Assembly: GCF_000003815.2 (NCBI RefSeq)
Contig: NW_023365743.1
Location: forward strand, 25,223 to 89,222
Direction: 5' to 3'
DNA: 64,000 nucleotides
Origin: Branchiostoma floridae
Taxonomy: Eukaryota; Chordata; Leptocardii; Amphioxiformes; Branchiostomatidae
Position 1 is the stretch's first letter; each line of letters starts with the position of its first letter. Below are positions 39,301-42,450 of the stretch, one piece after another. A model generated the notes under the pieces. That model made no database searches, had not been told where the DNA came from, and saw nothing but the letters and a program-made list of their open reading frames with translations. A program made the position numbers and the translations under genes.

Positions 39301-42300
39301 CCCGAAATTATCACCAGTTCGTCACATAATCCAAATTACCCTTGGACAGATTATTTCGATTGGGAATAAGCTCTTATCTCGTAAAAAGTCAAGGATATAG
39401 TGTGTGTCCCCGCTGGGGAATCCATACATGAATGAAACCATGAAACAGCAGTATTTTAAACCAAAATCTTACGTAGCTTTTCACTCACAGTTGTGTTCCC
39501 AGAAATATGGAGAACTCGTAATCACGGTGCCTTCTTTGCAAACGAGGAGTTAAAACAGACGTACTGATACAGTCTGACCACCTGTCAAATTGATTGTTTC
39601 CCTACCAGACTTTTTCCTACCAGCTGCAGTCTTTTATTTTCTATTCTTCCCATTTAGGAGAAGCAAAAGTATCCCATCTTTATGTGCCACCAAATTTAGT
39701 CTTTATCTATATTCTATAAGTGTGTCAAAGAGACTATTTGATACTTTTGTCTGCCCTGCCCTGCACCCGTGTTATCAGTATGGCAGTCAGTGAGAGACTG
39801 AAGCCAGTTAGTTTACACTAGTGAAACCTTACAGTTTAAGATTCATGTTGTGCCAAGGTAAAGCAATACAAAGTTAAGTTTTGACAAATATAAAAACAAT
39901 ACACAATAGTCACTATCCAGTCACTGCAAACATGTACTTTAAATACTAAAACCATTTAGGTGCTATTGGCTACTACGTGACAGAGACCATAGTAGTCATG
40001 GTCGTTACCTTCAAAAGTTGAGCCGTGATCTCCGATTCCTGCGACGTTGTAGTTTTGCTGTTCATTTGCAGCTTCCTTGTCCTCTTCTGCAGCTGGTAGA
40101 ATATACATACATATATACTTTTATCAGCATGTCATTCAATTTTTGTCATTGAAAAATTGGGAGAATTCATATTTATGGGTTTGGAACGATAATGGAAAGC
40201 ACGTATAACAGTCAGTATTCACTTTCCCGTCATTATACGTCTTTAGGTTAAAGACAAATATCACGTGCACGTATAGGCCAATTATATCCGGGGAGAACAA
40301 GGCCGTATTCGTTACCTTCAAAAATGGAATCTTGACTTCCAATTTCTGCAACGTCGTAGTTCTGTTCTACGTCTGAAGGCTGTTTTTCTTCCGGCATTTC
40401 TAAATAAAAACAGTGAAGGACGTTGGTATTCACACATAATATGTGATGACATTAGATACTGATAAAGCATACGCAGTTAGGAGCAAGAAGCAGTATTTAA
40501 TGCCACCAATAGTGCCTGACCCTCAGGCATAACGACGGGGCTAGATAATGCTAACGTCAAAGTTTCTGTAAATGTAATAAAAGTGATATACTTTGTAATC
40601 ACTTTCGCGAAGGAATTTTTAATGTGCACACTCTGCATGATATTTTCTGTAACAAACACTTCACACCATGTTACAAACAAACTACTGAAACTAGCTGGGC
40701 AACAAAAACACCACATGAACCACTTACCTTTTTGTTCTGATTTTGATGTGGCTAGCTTTTTCAAGAGATCCAGGAGTTTGGTCTCCTTAGAGTTAATAGG
40801 TGAACCATCACTTTGTGTAGTTTCCTCATCGGTGTGGGTCATTGAGGCATCATCAATTGTTTCCTCCTCTACAAGTCAATGCACGTTTTAATATTTATTT
40901 TTAAATAAGTCATGGATACCATGTAACTCCGACACAATCTAGTTAATGCATCAAACATTACCCATCCACACTCAATAATAAATGAGTACCATACATGCAT
41001 GTAATTTTTATTTTGCCACCATGCAATACAGATAAATTTGATCAAAAACGATACATATAACGTAACCTGACCTGCTAACAATCGAAGCTGACGCACAATC
41101 TTCTCCATGTTGGCAGAATCCCCCACTGTAAGAGAACATTAAAGCAACGTTACTGTGCCTTTAGTTAAAGTAATGTCTCTCTCGCTACTAATGCAAACTG
41201 ATTGGTCCACAACCATGACAGACGCAACCATGACAGATCTAATAAAACAGAGCCCGCTTTGGATATATGAAAATTCATGTACACAACCAAGATTGAACTT
41301 ACTTGCTTACGTTTCGGTGTCTATCAGACACCTTCCTCAGAGCTTCTGACTGGAGTTCTGCTTCTCGTCGCTATATGTAGCCGATGTAGGTGGCGCTTTT
41401 ACGACGAGAAGATTATCCCAAACGTGTCCAAGTTTGTATCCCCGTAAACGTAAGCAAGTAAGTTCAATCTTGGTTGTGTACAAGAATTTTCATATATCCT
41501 ATATTCTACCAACCTGATGAAATTATTTTCGGAAGGAGAACCCGCTTTAACAACAAAAAATGAAAGAAAACTTGTTATTCCAATTACAATATTTCCCTGT
41601 TATATTGGGATAAATAATGGCCGATCTGATGTGACAACATGTCTAACCATTTTTCGATAGTATGCTTGATAATTGGTTTAACCCTATTCACACGGGGGGG
41701 GGTGCTTTTTAGGCCTGCGTCAAATGTAATGTCATATAATGCAAGAAACAGCTTATTCTAGAGCCGCCAAATTCAGTGAATTTTCCCATAGTTTAGCTGG
41801 GAACAATTTTTAGAAGTTATGAAAAAAAAATTACCATTTTTGGTGTTGCCATGGCAACCGTTTGTTGACAGGAAAATTTCTATATTATGTTTCTTTTCTA
41901 TTACTGCGAACACAATCAAAATGATGACGTCATATTACGTCAAAATAGCGTCAGATTTCTTAAAGATTTTAACTATTACGTCTACATCATTCTCTGAAAA
42001 TTTGTTGGTCATAAGTCATTTAAGAATTACAGGAGTCAGAAAGGACTCAGGACTCAAAAGCTAGCCCCCCTCCCCCTGTCCAGGATTGACCAAAAAATCC
42101 GGTCTGAATAGGGTTAACATATTTACCATGGAAACAGCATGGAAATAAAGTGTTTGCAAATAATCAGCGTTTGGCTATACGCATTGCAATCGCTTCAAAG
42201 TAAGAATCTTCTTTTTTTACTGCATTCTGTAAACAAAAAAAAAAGTAAAGCGCTGTATCTTCTGTATACTACAGGTCATGCAAGGCCATATACATCGATA

Positions 42301-42450
42301 CTTTTCAGATTAACACGTCTGTCCTTTAAAATTTGAATACATCGATCCACAAGACTTTTTGCCATTGTAGTTAAATTGGGAGTAGCAAATTCAGTACATA
42401 CCCACAGCCATGGCCAAGATGGCGGCCAGGACTAGTGTTGGGGTCTTCAT
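1080..42450 (-). CDS. Multi-exon secreted MACPF-domain protein with FAMeT-like, furin-like and ephrin-receptor-like modules
   Basis: This entry spans the whole gene; exons are listed separately. I assembled about 24 coding exons by finding AG acceptors, GT donors and matching codon phases. Module order is: signal peptide, acidic repeats, amphipathic helices, MACPF core, FAMeT-like module, cysteine-rich exons, about ten ephrin-like repeats. The total is about 4.37 kb of coding sequence. MACPF proteins oligomerise and insert two helical hairpins into membranes as pores; in animals they serve in complement, perforin-like killing, antibacterial defence, development and venom. The signal peptide implies secretion, and the cysteine-rich C terminus suggests target binding or multimerisation in the extracellular space (inference). 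One junction (25,035 to 22,512) does not match in phase. The 3' end is either just beyond the last exon or outside the window. I do not recognise a named orthologue. Confidence 0.8.
1887..1956. repeat. Imperfect (AGT)n trinucleotide repeat
   Basis: Runs of AGT/AAT/AGA triplets lie in the intron between the cysteine-rich exons. They produce a poly-leucine frame on the minus strand that is not a gene. Confidence 0.85.
2205..2534 (+). mobile_element. Truncated TTAA-flanked DNA element (family A)
   Basis: Begins with TTAATCCTATCCAGAC followed by GGCTTTTTTGGGACTCCTGGGACC and a G-run, matching the left ends of the elements at 4013 and 49,841. The interior has the typical TGACG-rich stretch near 2370-2400 (ATGACGTAAGATGACG). 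The right terminal repeat is missing; recognisable LINE coding sequence starts at about 2535. Confidence 0.7.
2535..2720 (+). pseudogene. LINE internal coding fragment
   Basis: One frame reads [17 protein letters not shown] followed by a [14 protein letters not shown] stretch, the pattern of the region after the reverse transcriptase in non-LTR retrotransposons of the kind also seen at 8175-8740 and 43,560-43,806. It is short, lacks RT motifs and merges into AT-rich noncoding DNA. Confidence 0.5.
2721..4012. other. AT-rich intronic stretch, no gene seen
   Basis: Long T- and A-rich runs with only short accidental frames. A low-complexity repetition of TTTCTTG/AAGAAA words at 2730-3430 suggests old decayed repeat sequence. 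No terminal repeats or coding motif were found. Confidence 0.4.
4013..4976. mobile_element. Chimeric TTAA element (family A left end, family B right end)
   Basis: The left end is TTAAGCCTATCCAGAC with GGCTTTTTTGG (family A, as at 49,841). The right end is GGTTTGAGGGTTAA preceded by the GGGGTCAGTTTTGACCCC hairpin (family B, nearly identical to 24,050-24,120). TTAA flanks both sides at 4013-4016 and 4973-4976. The interior holds CRE-like TGACGTCA (near 4200) and an X-box with one mismatch, GTTGTCATGGCAAC, at 4710-4723. No transposase is present. Confidence 0.75.
4977..5922. other. Intronic DNA with short local repeats
   Basis: GAATGCCGT-containing words recur at about 5000, 5060 and 5130 in slightly altered context, suggesting an old local duplication. 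No exon could be supported. Confidence 0.35.
5923..6066 (-). CDS. MACPF gene exon: furin/EGF-like cysteine-rich segment 3
   Basis: 144 nt encoding [17 protein letters not shown], then [13 protein letters not shown] and a [10 protein letters not shown] end. Ten cysteines in 48 residues in the CxxxC...C...CxxC spacing of furin-like/growth-factor-receptor cysteine-rich repeats. Acceptor tttacag at 6067-6069, donor GTATGT at 5917-5922, phase 1 in and phase 1 out. Confidence 0.8.
6271..6366 (-). CDS. MACPF gene exon: cysteine-rich segment 2
   Basis: 96 nt encoding [15 protein letters not shown], then [15 protein letters not shown]. The VVDCxxxCP...C pattern resembles the end of a furin-like repeat. 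Acceptor tcgcag at 6367-6369, donor GTAAGT at 6265-6270, phase 1 to phase 1. Confidence 0.75.
6562..6720 (-). CDS. MACPF gene exon: cysteine-rich segment 1
   Basis: 159 nt including [16 protein letters not shown] and [13 protein letters not shown]. The DCIACKHL(K)...Y...C pattern is typical of furin-like repeats in receptor extracellular domains. I chose the donor GTGAGT at 6556-6561 rather than the earlier GTTAAT (6581-6586), because only the former leaves phase 1, which the next exon requires. Confidence 0.8.
6939..7140 (-). CDS. MACPF gene exon: end of FAMeT-like module plus first cysteines
   Basis: 202 nt. It starts with [20 protein letters not shown], followed by [17 protein letters not shown]. 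This WLSF...[10 protein letters not shown] block resembles the conserved last strands of the farnesoic acid O-methyltransferase-like domain (Pfam Methyltransf_FA type), a carbohydrate- or ligand-binding-like beta fold in many invertebrate proteins and not an enzyme in itself. It then runs into [14 protein letters not shown], opening the cysteine-rich region. Acceptor tag at 7141-7143, donor GTGAGC at 6933-6938. Confidence 0.85.
7241..8174. mobile_element. TTAA-flanked non-autonomous DNA element (family A)
   Basis: Ends are TTAACCCTATCTAGACCGGG on the left and CCAGTCTAGATGGCGTTAA on the right, an inverted pair with a few mismatches. TTAA at 7241-7244 and 8171-8174. Contains a perfect X-box GTTGCCATGGCAAC (7352-7365) and TGACGTCA sites near 7862 and 8031. 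It is closely related to 57,724-58,446: both share a block near 7870 with TCAGTGTCGT and TTGGCAACAA. No transposase frame. It is inserted beside LINE sequence that continues at 8175. Confidence 0.85.
7352..7365. promoter_or_regulatory. Perfect RFX X-box palindrome inside transposon
   Basis: GTTGCCATGGCAAC is a perfect 14-bp palindrome that fits the RFX consensus GTNRCC-N(0-3)-RGYAAC. It lies in the element 7241-8174. Binding is inferred from sequence only. Confidence 0.6.
8175..8740 (+). pseudogene. LINE 3'-terminal coding fragment and 3' UTR
   Basis: Broken frames read [15 protein letters not shown], then [11 protein letters not shown], then [20 protein letters not shown] ending in a TAA near 8580. 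The CPxCxxxxxDEYHFLMxCPYY pattern is the zinc-binding tail of LINE proteins (the C before PYY is a Y here). At least two in-frame stops separate the segments. AATAAA occurs near 8715. Confidence 0.7.
8799..8945 (-). CDS. MACPF gene exon: middle of FAMeT-like module
   Basis: 147 nt, exactly 49 codons, phase 0 on both sides. Contains [20 protein letters not shown] and [12 protein letters not shown]. It links the exon at 10,162 (module start) to the WLSF...RYYSFGSG exon at 6939. Acceptor gtttag at 8946-8948, donor GTATGA at 8793-8798. Confidence 0.75.
8946..9694. other. Intron, no gene seen
   Basis: AT-rich. A word resembling the end of a dispersed repeat (TTCTTGGCAAAGGTAA) is at 9143-9158; the related form TTCTTGGCGAAGGTAA closes the repeat copy near 22,960. 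Otherwise nothing recognisable. Confidence 0.35.
9695..10060. mobile_element. Degenerate MITE of the GGATGACAT(C/T)C family
   Basis: Left end GGCATGTTGATTTGA with GGATGACATTC; right end AGCATCAAGTCAACATGGCC. These are inverted and match the ends of the element 11,081-11,968 (GGCCATGTTGATTTGATTAT). The flanks are TTA and TTC, so a target duplication is not preserved. Confidence 0.6.
10162..10357 (-). CDS. MACPF gene exon: start of FAMeT-like module
   Basis: 196 nt encoding [18 protein letters not shown], then [17 protein letters not shown] and [15 protein letters not shown]. The [18 protein letters not shown]...WVYIQIS pattern corresponds to the first strands of the Methyltransf_FA-type domain. 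Acceptor ctacag at 10,358-10,360 joins in phase 2; donor GTTAGC at 10,156-10,161 leaves phase 0. Confidence 0.85.
10461..10703 (+). pseudogene. Penelope-like element: C-terminal end of the GIY-YIG region
   Basis: An open frame without ATG reads [36 protein letters not shown], then [13 protein letters not shown] and stops at TGA 10,701-10,703. The (R)GVKEAIxIR...PTLNRDGGR block is highly characteristic of the ends of Penelope-like retroelement polyproteins. It is opposite in strand to the host gene and lies in its intron; the RT part is absent. Confidence 0.75.
10872..11047 (-). CDS. MACPF gene exon: linker before the FAMeT-like module
   Basis: 176 nt encoding [19 protein letters not shown], then [20 protein letters not shown] and SHLSKKS. 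No known domain recognised; the second half looks helical and basic. Acceptor at 11,048-11,050, donor GTGAGT at 10,866-10,871, phase 0 to phase 2. Confidence 0.8.
11081..11968. mobile_element. Non-autonomous TIR element with TAA target duplication (PIF/Harbinger-like)
   Basis: Left terminus GGCCATGTTGATTTGATTAT with GGATGACATCC; right terminus is its inverse, ending ATCAAATCAACATGGCC. TAA flanks both sides (11,078-11,080 and 11,969-11,971). The interior has GCGAGCG and GCGAGCGCGG words beside the inner repeats, and A- and T-runs. No transposase. A 3-bp TAA/TTA duplication suggests PIF/Harbinger, by inference. Confidence 0.75.
12065..12364 (-). CDS. MACPF gene exon: post-MACPF domain part 2
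   Basis: Exactly 100 codons, phase 0 to 0. Contains [36 protein letters not shown] and [20 protein letters not shown]. The alternating hydrophobic pattern suggests beta structure; I do not recognise a named domain. Acceptor tgtag at 12,365-12,367, donor GTAACC at 12,059-12,064. Confidence 0.85.
12557..12770 (-). CDS. MACPF gene exon: post-MACPF domain part 1
   Basis: 214 nt encoding [20 protein letters not shown], then [19 protein letters not shown] and a run ending [11 protein letters not shown]. Acceptor ctcag at 12,771-12,773 in phase 2, donor GTAAAT at 12,551-12,556 in phase 0. Confidence 0.85.
12914..12931. repeat. (CA)n microsatellite
   Basis: Short CACACA run in the intron. Confidence 0.8.
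12932..14166. other. Intron; unidentified repeat-like sequence at 13.2-14.05 kb
   Basis: From about 13,200 the composition changes to a purine-rich style of sequence (AGGAGGAGTCATCACC and similar) with two overlapping short frames, one reading [20 protein letters not shown]. The style continues at 15.3-16.9 kb, after the TTAA element, and resembles decayed retroelement leader or gag-like DNA. No catalytic motif is present, so identity is open. Confidence 0.3.
13067..13111. repeat. Two-copy tandem duplication
   Basis: CAGAGGTACACAATCTAT occurs twice, about 26 bases apart. Confidence 0.75.
14167..15301. mobile_element. TTAA-flanked TIR element, family C
   Basis: Starts TTAAGGTAGTATATAAGGGT and ends with the inverse (ACTCTTATATACTACCTTAA); only one mismatch in the outer 20 bases. 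TTAA at 14,167-14,170 and 15,298-15,301. Size 1,135 bp, AT-rich, no transposase. TTAA targets are used by piggyBac and Kolobok transposons; which one mobilised this is unknown. Confidence 0.85.
15302..16927. other. Unidentified noncoding DNA
   Basis: Continues the sequence style of 13.2-14.1 kb. Stops are frequent in all frames; the longest frame is 60 codons and shows no motif. No terminal repeats found. Possibly the body of the repeat interrupted by the TTAA element at 14,167-15,301. Confidence 0.3.
16928..17442. mobile_element. MITE with TAA target duplication, GGATGACATCC family
   Basis: Left end GGCCACAGCAAGTAAATTTT then ATGGATGACATCC; right end ATAAAATTTACTTGCTGTGA then CC. TAA flanks at 16,925-16,927 and 17,443-17,445. 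It shares the GGATGACATCC inner terminal word with 11,081-11,968 but has a different outer repeat, so it is a subfamily. Confidence 0.75.
17443..17809. other. Intron with short A/C-rich direct repeats
   Basis: ACAAACGACCA-type words repeat at 17,668-17,705. No gene seen. Confidence 0.35.
17810..18545 (+). repeat. Dispersed repeat, copy 1 (ends in CA and TA microsatellites)
   Basis: Shares blocks with 24,121-25,016: CATTTGCATAATTAACATGT, GCTATCTACATACCAAAAAT, CTGCAGTACC, and CCTACCCAC...ACCAAATAT. It closes with AAAATATAACCTTCTTGGCGAA, a closing word also seen at about 22,950 and 25,000. It is probably a non-autonomous element; boundaries are uncertain. Confidence 0.55.
18463..18629. repeat. 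(CA)n then (TA)n microsatellites
   Basis: CACACA at 18,463-18,510 and TATATA at 18,544-18,629. The long frames over this stretch are artefacts. Confidence 0.95.
18839..19081 (-). CDS. MACPF gene exon: C-terminal part of the MACPF core
   Basis: 243 nt encoding [18 protein letters not shown], then [19 protein letters not shown] and [16 protein letters not shown]. The (V)xGGD...W..S....P..F.F.L.P...L pattern matches the end of MACPF domains. Acceptor ccag at 19,082-19,084, donor GTAAGT at 18,833-18,838, phase 2 to phase 2. Confidence 0.9.
19082..20141. other. Intron, unidentified repeat-like DNA
   Basis: 19,330-20,050 has a composition like 15.3-16.9 kb. GGCGTAACACACCAG at 19,754-19,768 is also the core of the 56-bp tandem unit at 59.4-59.9 kb. 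No gene seen. Confidence 0.35.
20142..20433 (-). CDS. MACPF gene exon: signature and second transmembrane hairpin region
   Basis: 292 nt. It begins [18 protein letters not shown], the diagnostic MACPF signature (Y/W-G-T-H-Y/F then GG), followed by [20 protein letters not shown] and a long polar, low-complexity stretch rich in S, E, K and Q ([15 protein letters not shown]). In MACPF folds the region after the signature holds the second helical cluster that becomes a membrane hairpin. Phase 1 in, phase 2 out. Donor GTAAGT at 20,136-20,141. Confidence 0.92.
20434..21052. other. Intron, no gene seen
   Basis: AT-rich sequence with short unrelated frames. A segment at 20,640-20,880 has more balanced composition but no splice-bounded exon in phase. 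Confidence 0.4.
21053..21165 (-). CDS. MACPF gene exon: core strand region before the signature
   Basis: 113 nt encoding [20 protein letters not shown], then [15 protein letters not shown]. The LxxxFLxxxxxLP pattern precedes the WGTHYI signature in MACPF proteins. Acceptor cctag at 21,166-21,168, donor GTAAGT at 21,047-21,052, phase 2 to phase 1. Confidence 0.88.
21296..21476. repeat. (CT)n/(TA)n/(GA)n microsatellites with a short direct duplication
   Basis: CTCTCT, TATATA and GAGAGA runs; GATATGAAGTTGACGGTGGC at 21,389 is repeated without the TAT near 21,445. Confidence 0.85.
21477..22187. other. Intron, no gene seen
   Basis: GTTGGTAGAATATAGGA at 21,613-21,629 is the reverse complement of the sequence at the right side of the foldback element near 41,500, so part of this stretch is probably related repeat DNA. 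Confidence 0.35.
22188..22512 (-). CDS. MACPF gene exon: first transmembrane hairpin region
   Basis: 325 nt encoding [17 protein letters not shown], then [16 protein letters not shown], a glycine-rich [15 protein letters not shown] and a serine/glutamine-rich stretch, ending MAMLEINIF. This fits the MACPF N-terminal half (Y-D-T ... helical cluster 1). Donor GTAACA at 22,182-22,187. The acceptor is the only nearby AG (cccag at 22,513-22,515); it requires phase 1 from the previous exon, but the exon at 25,035 leaves phase 2, so a short exon is probably missing between them. Confidence 0.82.
22513..23149. other. Intron; contains a short dispersed-repeat end
   Basis: 22,930-22,975 carries the AAACGCTGCC...TTCTTGGCGAAGGTAA word also seen near 18,512 and related to 25,000. 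No exon found, although a small one is expected in 22.5-25.0 kb. Confidence 0.35.
23150..24120. mobile_element. TTAA-flanked TIR element, family B (full length)
   Basis: Left end TTAACCCTCAAACCACCGTA then the hairpin GGGGTCAAAACTGACCCC; right end the inverse, with GGTGGTTTGAGGGTTAA at 24,104-24,120. TTAA at 23,150-23,153 and 24,117-24,120. Size 971 bp. Contains a perfect X-box GTTGCCATGGCAAC at 23,716-23,729 and TGACGTCA near 23,555. A further GGGGTCAAAACTGACCCC occurs at 23,349. No transposase. Confidence 0.88.
23716..23729. promoter_or_regulatory. Perfect RFX X-box palindrome inside transposon
   Basis: GTTGCCATGGCAAC within family B element 23,150-24,120. Regulatory activity is inferred only. 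Confidence 0.6.
24121..25016 (+). repeat. Dispersed repeat, copy 2
   Basis: Several ATTATGCAAAT and TTTGCATAATTAA words plus the blocks shared with 17,810-18,545 (GGCTATCTACATACCAAAAAT, CTGCAGTACCTTAGGG, CTACCAAATAT). It ends CCATCTTCGTGAAGGTAA. Longer internal repetition than copy 1. Confidence 0.5.
25035..25147 (-). CDS. MACPF gene exon: N-terminal start of the MACPF core
   Basis: 113 nt encoding [20 protein letters not shown], then [16 protein letters not shown]. The (Y)LGVGFD..G.Y..ESRK.S..Q.SC pattern is the first conserved block of many invertebrate MACPF domains. Acceptor tatag at 25,148-25,150, donor GTAAGA at 25,029-25,034, phase 0 to phase 2. Confidence 0.88.
25418..25568 (-). CDS. 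MACPF gene exon: pre-core glycine/cysteine segment
   Basis: 151 nt encoding [19 protein letters not shown], then [19 protein letters not shown] and KIPRTGCP. Three cysteines directly precede the LGVGFD block. Acceptor aaag at 25,569-25,570, donor GTAAGT at 25,412-25,417, phase 2 to phase 0. Confidence 0.85.
25800..27139. repeat. 85-bp minisatellite, about 16 copies, made of an exon/donor/intron junction
   Basis: The word CATACATGTTACCCATC recurs every 85 bases from about 25,849 to 27,124. On the minus strand each unit is the last 65 nt of the exon at 27,074-27,174 plus the GT donor and the first 20 nt of the intron. Units are nearly identical; three carry TGTGGTCAATAC in place of TGTAGTGAATAC (near 26,378, 26,718 and 26,973, spaced 4 and 3 units). 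The leftmost unit differs (AGCATGGTGG). The many overlapping frames in this array are artefacts. Confidence 0.95.
27074..27174 (-). CDS. MACPF gene exon: source exon of the 85-bp array
   Basis: 101 nt encoding [18 protein letters not shown], then [16 protein letters not shown]. Acceptor gtcag at 27,175-27,177 in phase 0; donor GTTGGT at 27,068-27,073 in phase 2, which fits the exon at 25,568. It is the only array copy with its own acceptor. Inclusion of any extra copy would add a number of bases not divisible by three. Confidence 0.85.
27404..27726 (-). CDS. MACPF gene exon: amphipathic helical segment
   Basis: 323 nt. Contains [40 protein letters not shown] and [20 protein letters not shown]. 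Heptad-like spacing of V, I, L and G suggests amphipathic or membrane-associating helices ahead of the MACPF core. No named domain recognised. Acceptor tccag at 27,727-27,729, donor GTGAGT at 27,398-27,403, phase 1 to phase 0. Confidence 0.85.
27727..28669. other. Intron, no gene seen
   Basis: AT-rich; the 109-codon plus-strand frame at 27,953-28,282 shows no domain or splice support. Confidence 0.4.
28670..28756 (-). CDS. MACPF gene exon: acidic repeat exon 3
   Basis: 87 nt encoding [20 protein letters not shown] then [10 protein letters not shown]. It aligns with the exons at 40,009 and 40,316 (acidic start, Q-x-x-x-V-A-x-x-G, final S-x-F-E-G) and has the same phases (1 to 1) and a GAAG|GTAA donor. 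It is separated from them by an 11-kb intron. Confidence 0.82.
28757..29590. other. Intron; unidentified frame at 28.87-29.31 kb
   Basis: A 147-codon plus-strand frame ends at 29,311 and includes [18 protein letters not shown] and [11 protein letters not shown]. It has no known domain; the first part is CT-rich. Probably decayed repeat sequence rather than a gene. Confidence 0.3.
30408..33264 (+). pseudogene. LINE apurinic-type endonuclease plus reverse transcriptase (broken)
   Basis: Endonuclease blocks: [45 protein letters not shown] blocks: [62 protein letters not shown] (the FADD active site is intact). Defects: an in-frame TAG at 30,855-30,857 inside the endonuclease, a frameshift near 33,030 after the thumb, and a TAG at 33,262-33,264. 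Downstream of the last stop the frame continues [20 protein letters not shown]. About four lesions including the nested insertion; otherwise well preserved, so a fairly young copy. Confidence 0.9.
33374..34414. mobile_element. 1,041-bp TIR element nested in the LINE, CCGG target duplication
   Basis: Left terminus TGTGACAGGGATTTCGCCCC; right terminus the inverse, ending GATCGCTGTCACA. Sub-terminal direct and inverted copies of GATCACTAGC, TTTAGCG and C/G-runs lie inside both ends. CCGG flanks at 33,370-33,373 and 34,415-34,418. Removing the element and one CCGG restores the LINE frame across the junction (GRPFKRY then RDTLKANL), which proves insertion. The interior is AT-rich and has no transposase. 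The superfamily is uncertain; 4-bp duplications occur, for example, in Chapaev-type CACTA elements. Confidence 0.9.
34419..34691 (+). pseudogene. LINE C-terminal zinc-finger segment
   Basis: Continues the LINE protein after the nested element: [20 protein letters not shown], then [20 protein letters not shown] and RRHLDK-stop. The C..C.R.C.SRIGL.SH.R.H finger is the usual C terminus of this LINE type. Frame open to TGA at 34,689-34,691. Confidence 0.85.
34761..36429. other. Intron, no gene seen
   Basis: AT-rich sequence with only short frames. GGTCACGGGTCAGAGGTCAC at 35,442-35,461 is a run of GGTCA half-sites, nuclear-receptor-like but unproven. Confidence 0.4.
36430..38340 (+). mobile_element. 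5' half of a second LINE (endonuclease part), truncated
   Basis: Begins with a GC-rich leader (GATCTCAAACCTCTGCTGCC at 36,496) and carries endonuclease blocks: [73 protein letters not shown]. It is cut off at about 38,340 after [14 protein letters not shown], just before the RT domain, where a reversed L1/Tx1-like fragment starts. Different family from the LINE at 29.6 kb. Confidence 0.82.
37027..38340 (+). pseudogene. Second LINE endonuclease/linker frame (broken)
   Basis: Three frames follow each other: 37,027-37,254, 37,260-37,850 and about 37,850-38,340. The first break deletes the expected SETR region after DIAAL; the second is consistent with one extra G near 37,843 (DHSL-G in place of DHSLV). 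The linker includes [20 protein letters not shown]. Confidence 0.8.
38341..39240 (-). mobile_element. 3' end of an L1/Tx1-like LINE, reversed
   Basis: On the minus strand, successive fragments read [60 protein letters not shown] and [20 protein letters not shown]. The W...GI..I.DL, W...F and CxxC...E...HLFWxCP blocks are those of L1/Tx1 C termini. Stops separate the parts; AATAAA-like signals are not clear. It abuts the truncated second LINE. Confidence 0.75.
39241..40008. other. Intron, no gene seen
   Basis: No exon-like segment between the LINE end and the acidic exons. Confidence 0.4.
40009..40092 (-). CDS. MACPF gene exon: acidic repeat exon 2
   Basis: 84 nt encoding [20 protein letters not shown] then GDHGSTFEG. 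Nearly the same layout as the exon at 40,316; phase 1 to phase 1; donor GTAACG at 40,003-40,008, acceptor accag at 40,093-40,095. Confidence 0.85.
40316..40399 (-). CDS. MACPF gene exon: acidic repeat exon 1
   Basis: 84 nt encoding [19 protein letters not shown] then GSQDSIFEG. Donor GAAG|GTAACG (40,310-40,315), acceptor tttag at 40,400-40,402, phase 1 to phase 1. Gain or loss of such an exon keeps the frame. Confidence 0.85.
40728..40868 (-). CDS. MACPF gene exon: acidic N-terminal segment
   Basis: 141 nt encoding [20 protein letters not shown], then [20 protein letters not shown]. It combines an acidic, threonine-rich part with a short amphipathic helix. Acceptor tgtag at 40,869-40,871, donor GTAAGT at 40,722-40,727, phase 1 to phase 1. 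Confidence 0.82.
41072..41125 (-). CDS. MACPF gene exon: small exon after the signal peptide
   Basis: 54 nt encoding [18 protein letters not shown]. Acceptor ttacag at 41,126-41,128, donor GTCAGG at 41,066-41,071 (not ideal), phase 1 to phase 1. Confidence 0.72.
41261..41499. repeat. Foldback element with about 51-bp inverted arms
   Basis: Left arm 41,261-41,311 (GGATATATGAAAATTCATGT... to ...ACTTGCTTACG) is inverted at 41,449-41,499 (CGTAAGCAAGTAAGTTCAAT... to ...TTTCATATATCC). The spacer includes ACGTTTCGGTGTCTATCAGA and CTTCCTCAGAG, a motif style seen at the ends of Penelope-like elements (weak inference). Confidence 0.75.
41678..42117. mobile_element. Short TTAA-flanked element (family A) in the first coding intron
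   Basis: Starts TTAACCCTATTCACACGGGG and ends CCGGTCTGAATAGGGTTAA; TTAA at 41,678-41,681 and 42,114-42,117; 440 bp. Contains a perfect X-box at 41,845-41,858 and TGACGTCA at 41,925-41,932, some 470-600 bp downstream of the MACPF gene's start codon. Confidence 0.88.
41845..41858. promoter_or_regulatory. Perfect RFX X-box palindrome near the MACPF gene 5' end
   Basis: GTTGCCATGGCAAC in the first coding intron, inside the TTAA element, 67 bp from a CRE palindrome (41,925-41,932). A regulatory role is inferred only. Confidence 0.6.

Noticed and set aside
41845-41932. MHC class II-type SXY promoter module
   Set aside because: X-box and CRE are 67 bp apart rather than adjacent, and there is no Y-box in register, so only the individual motifs are reported.
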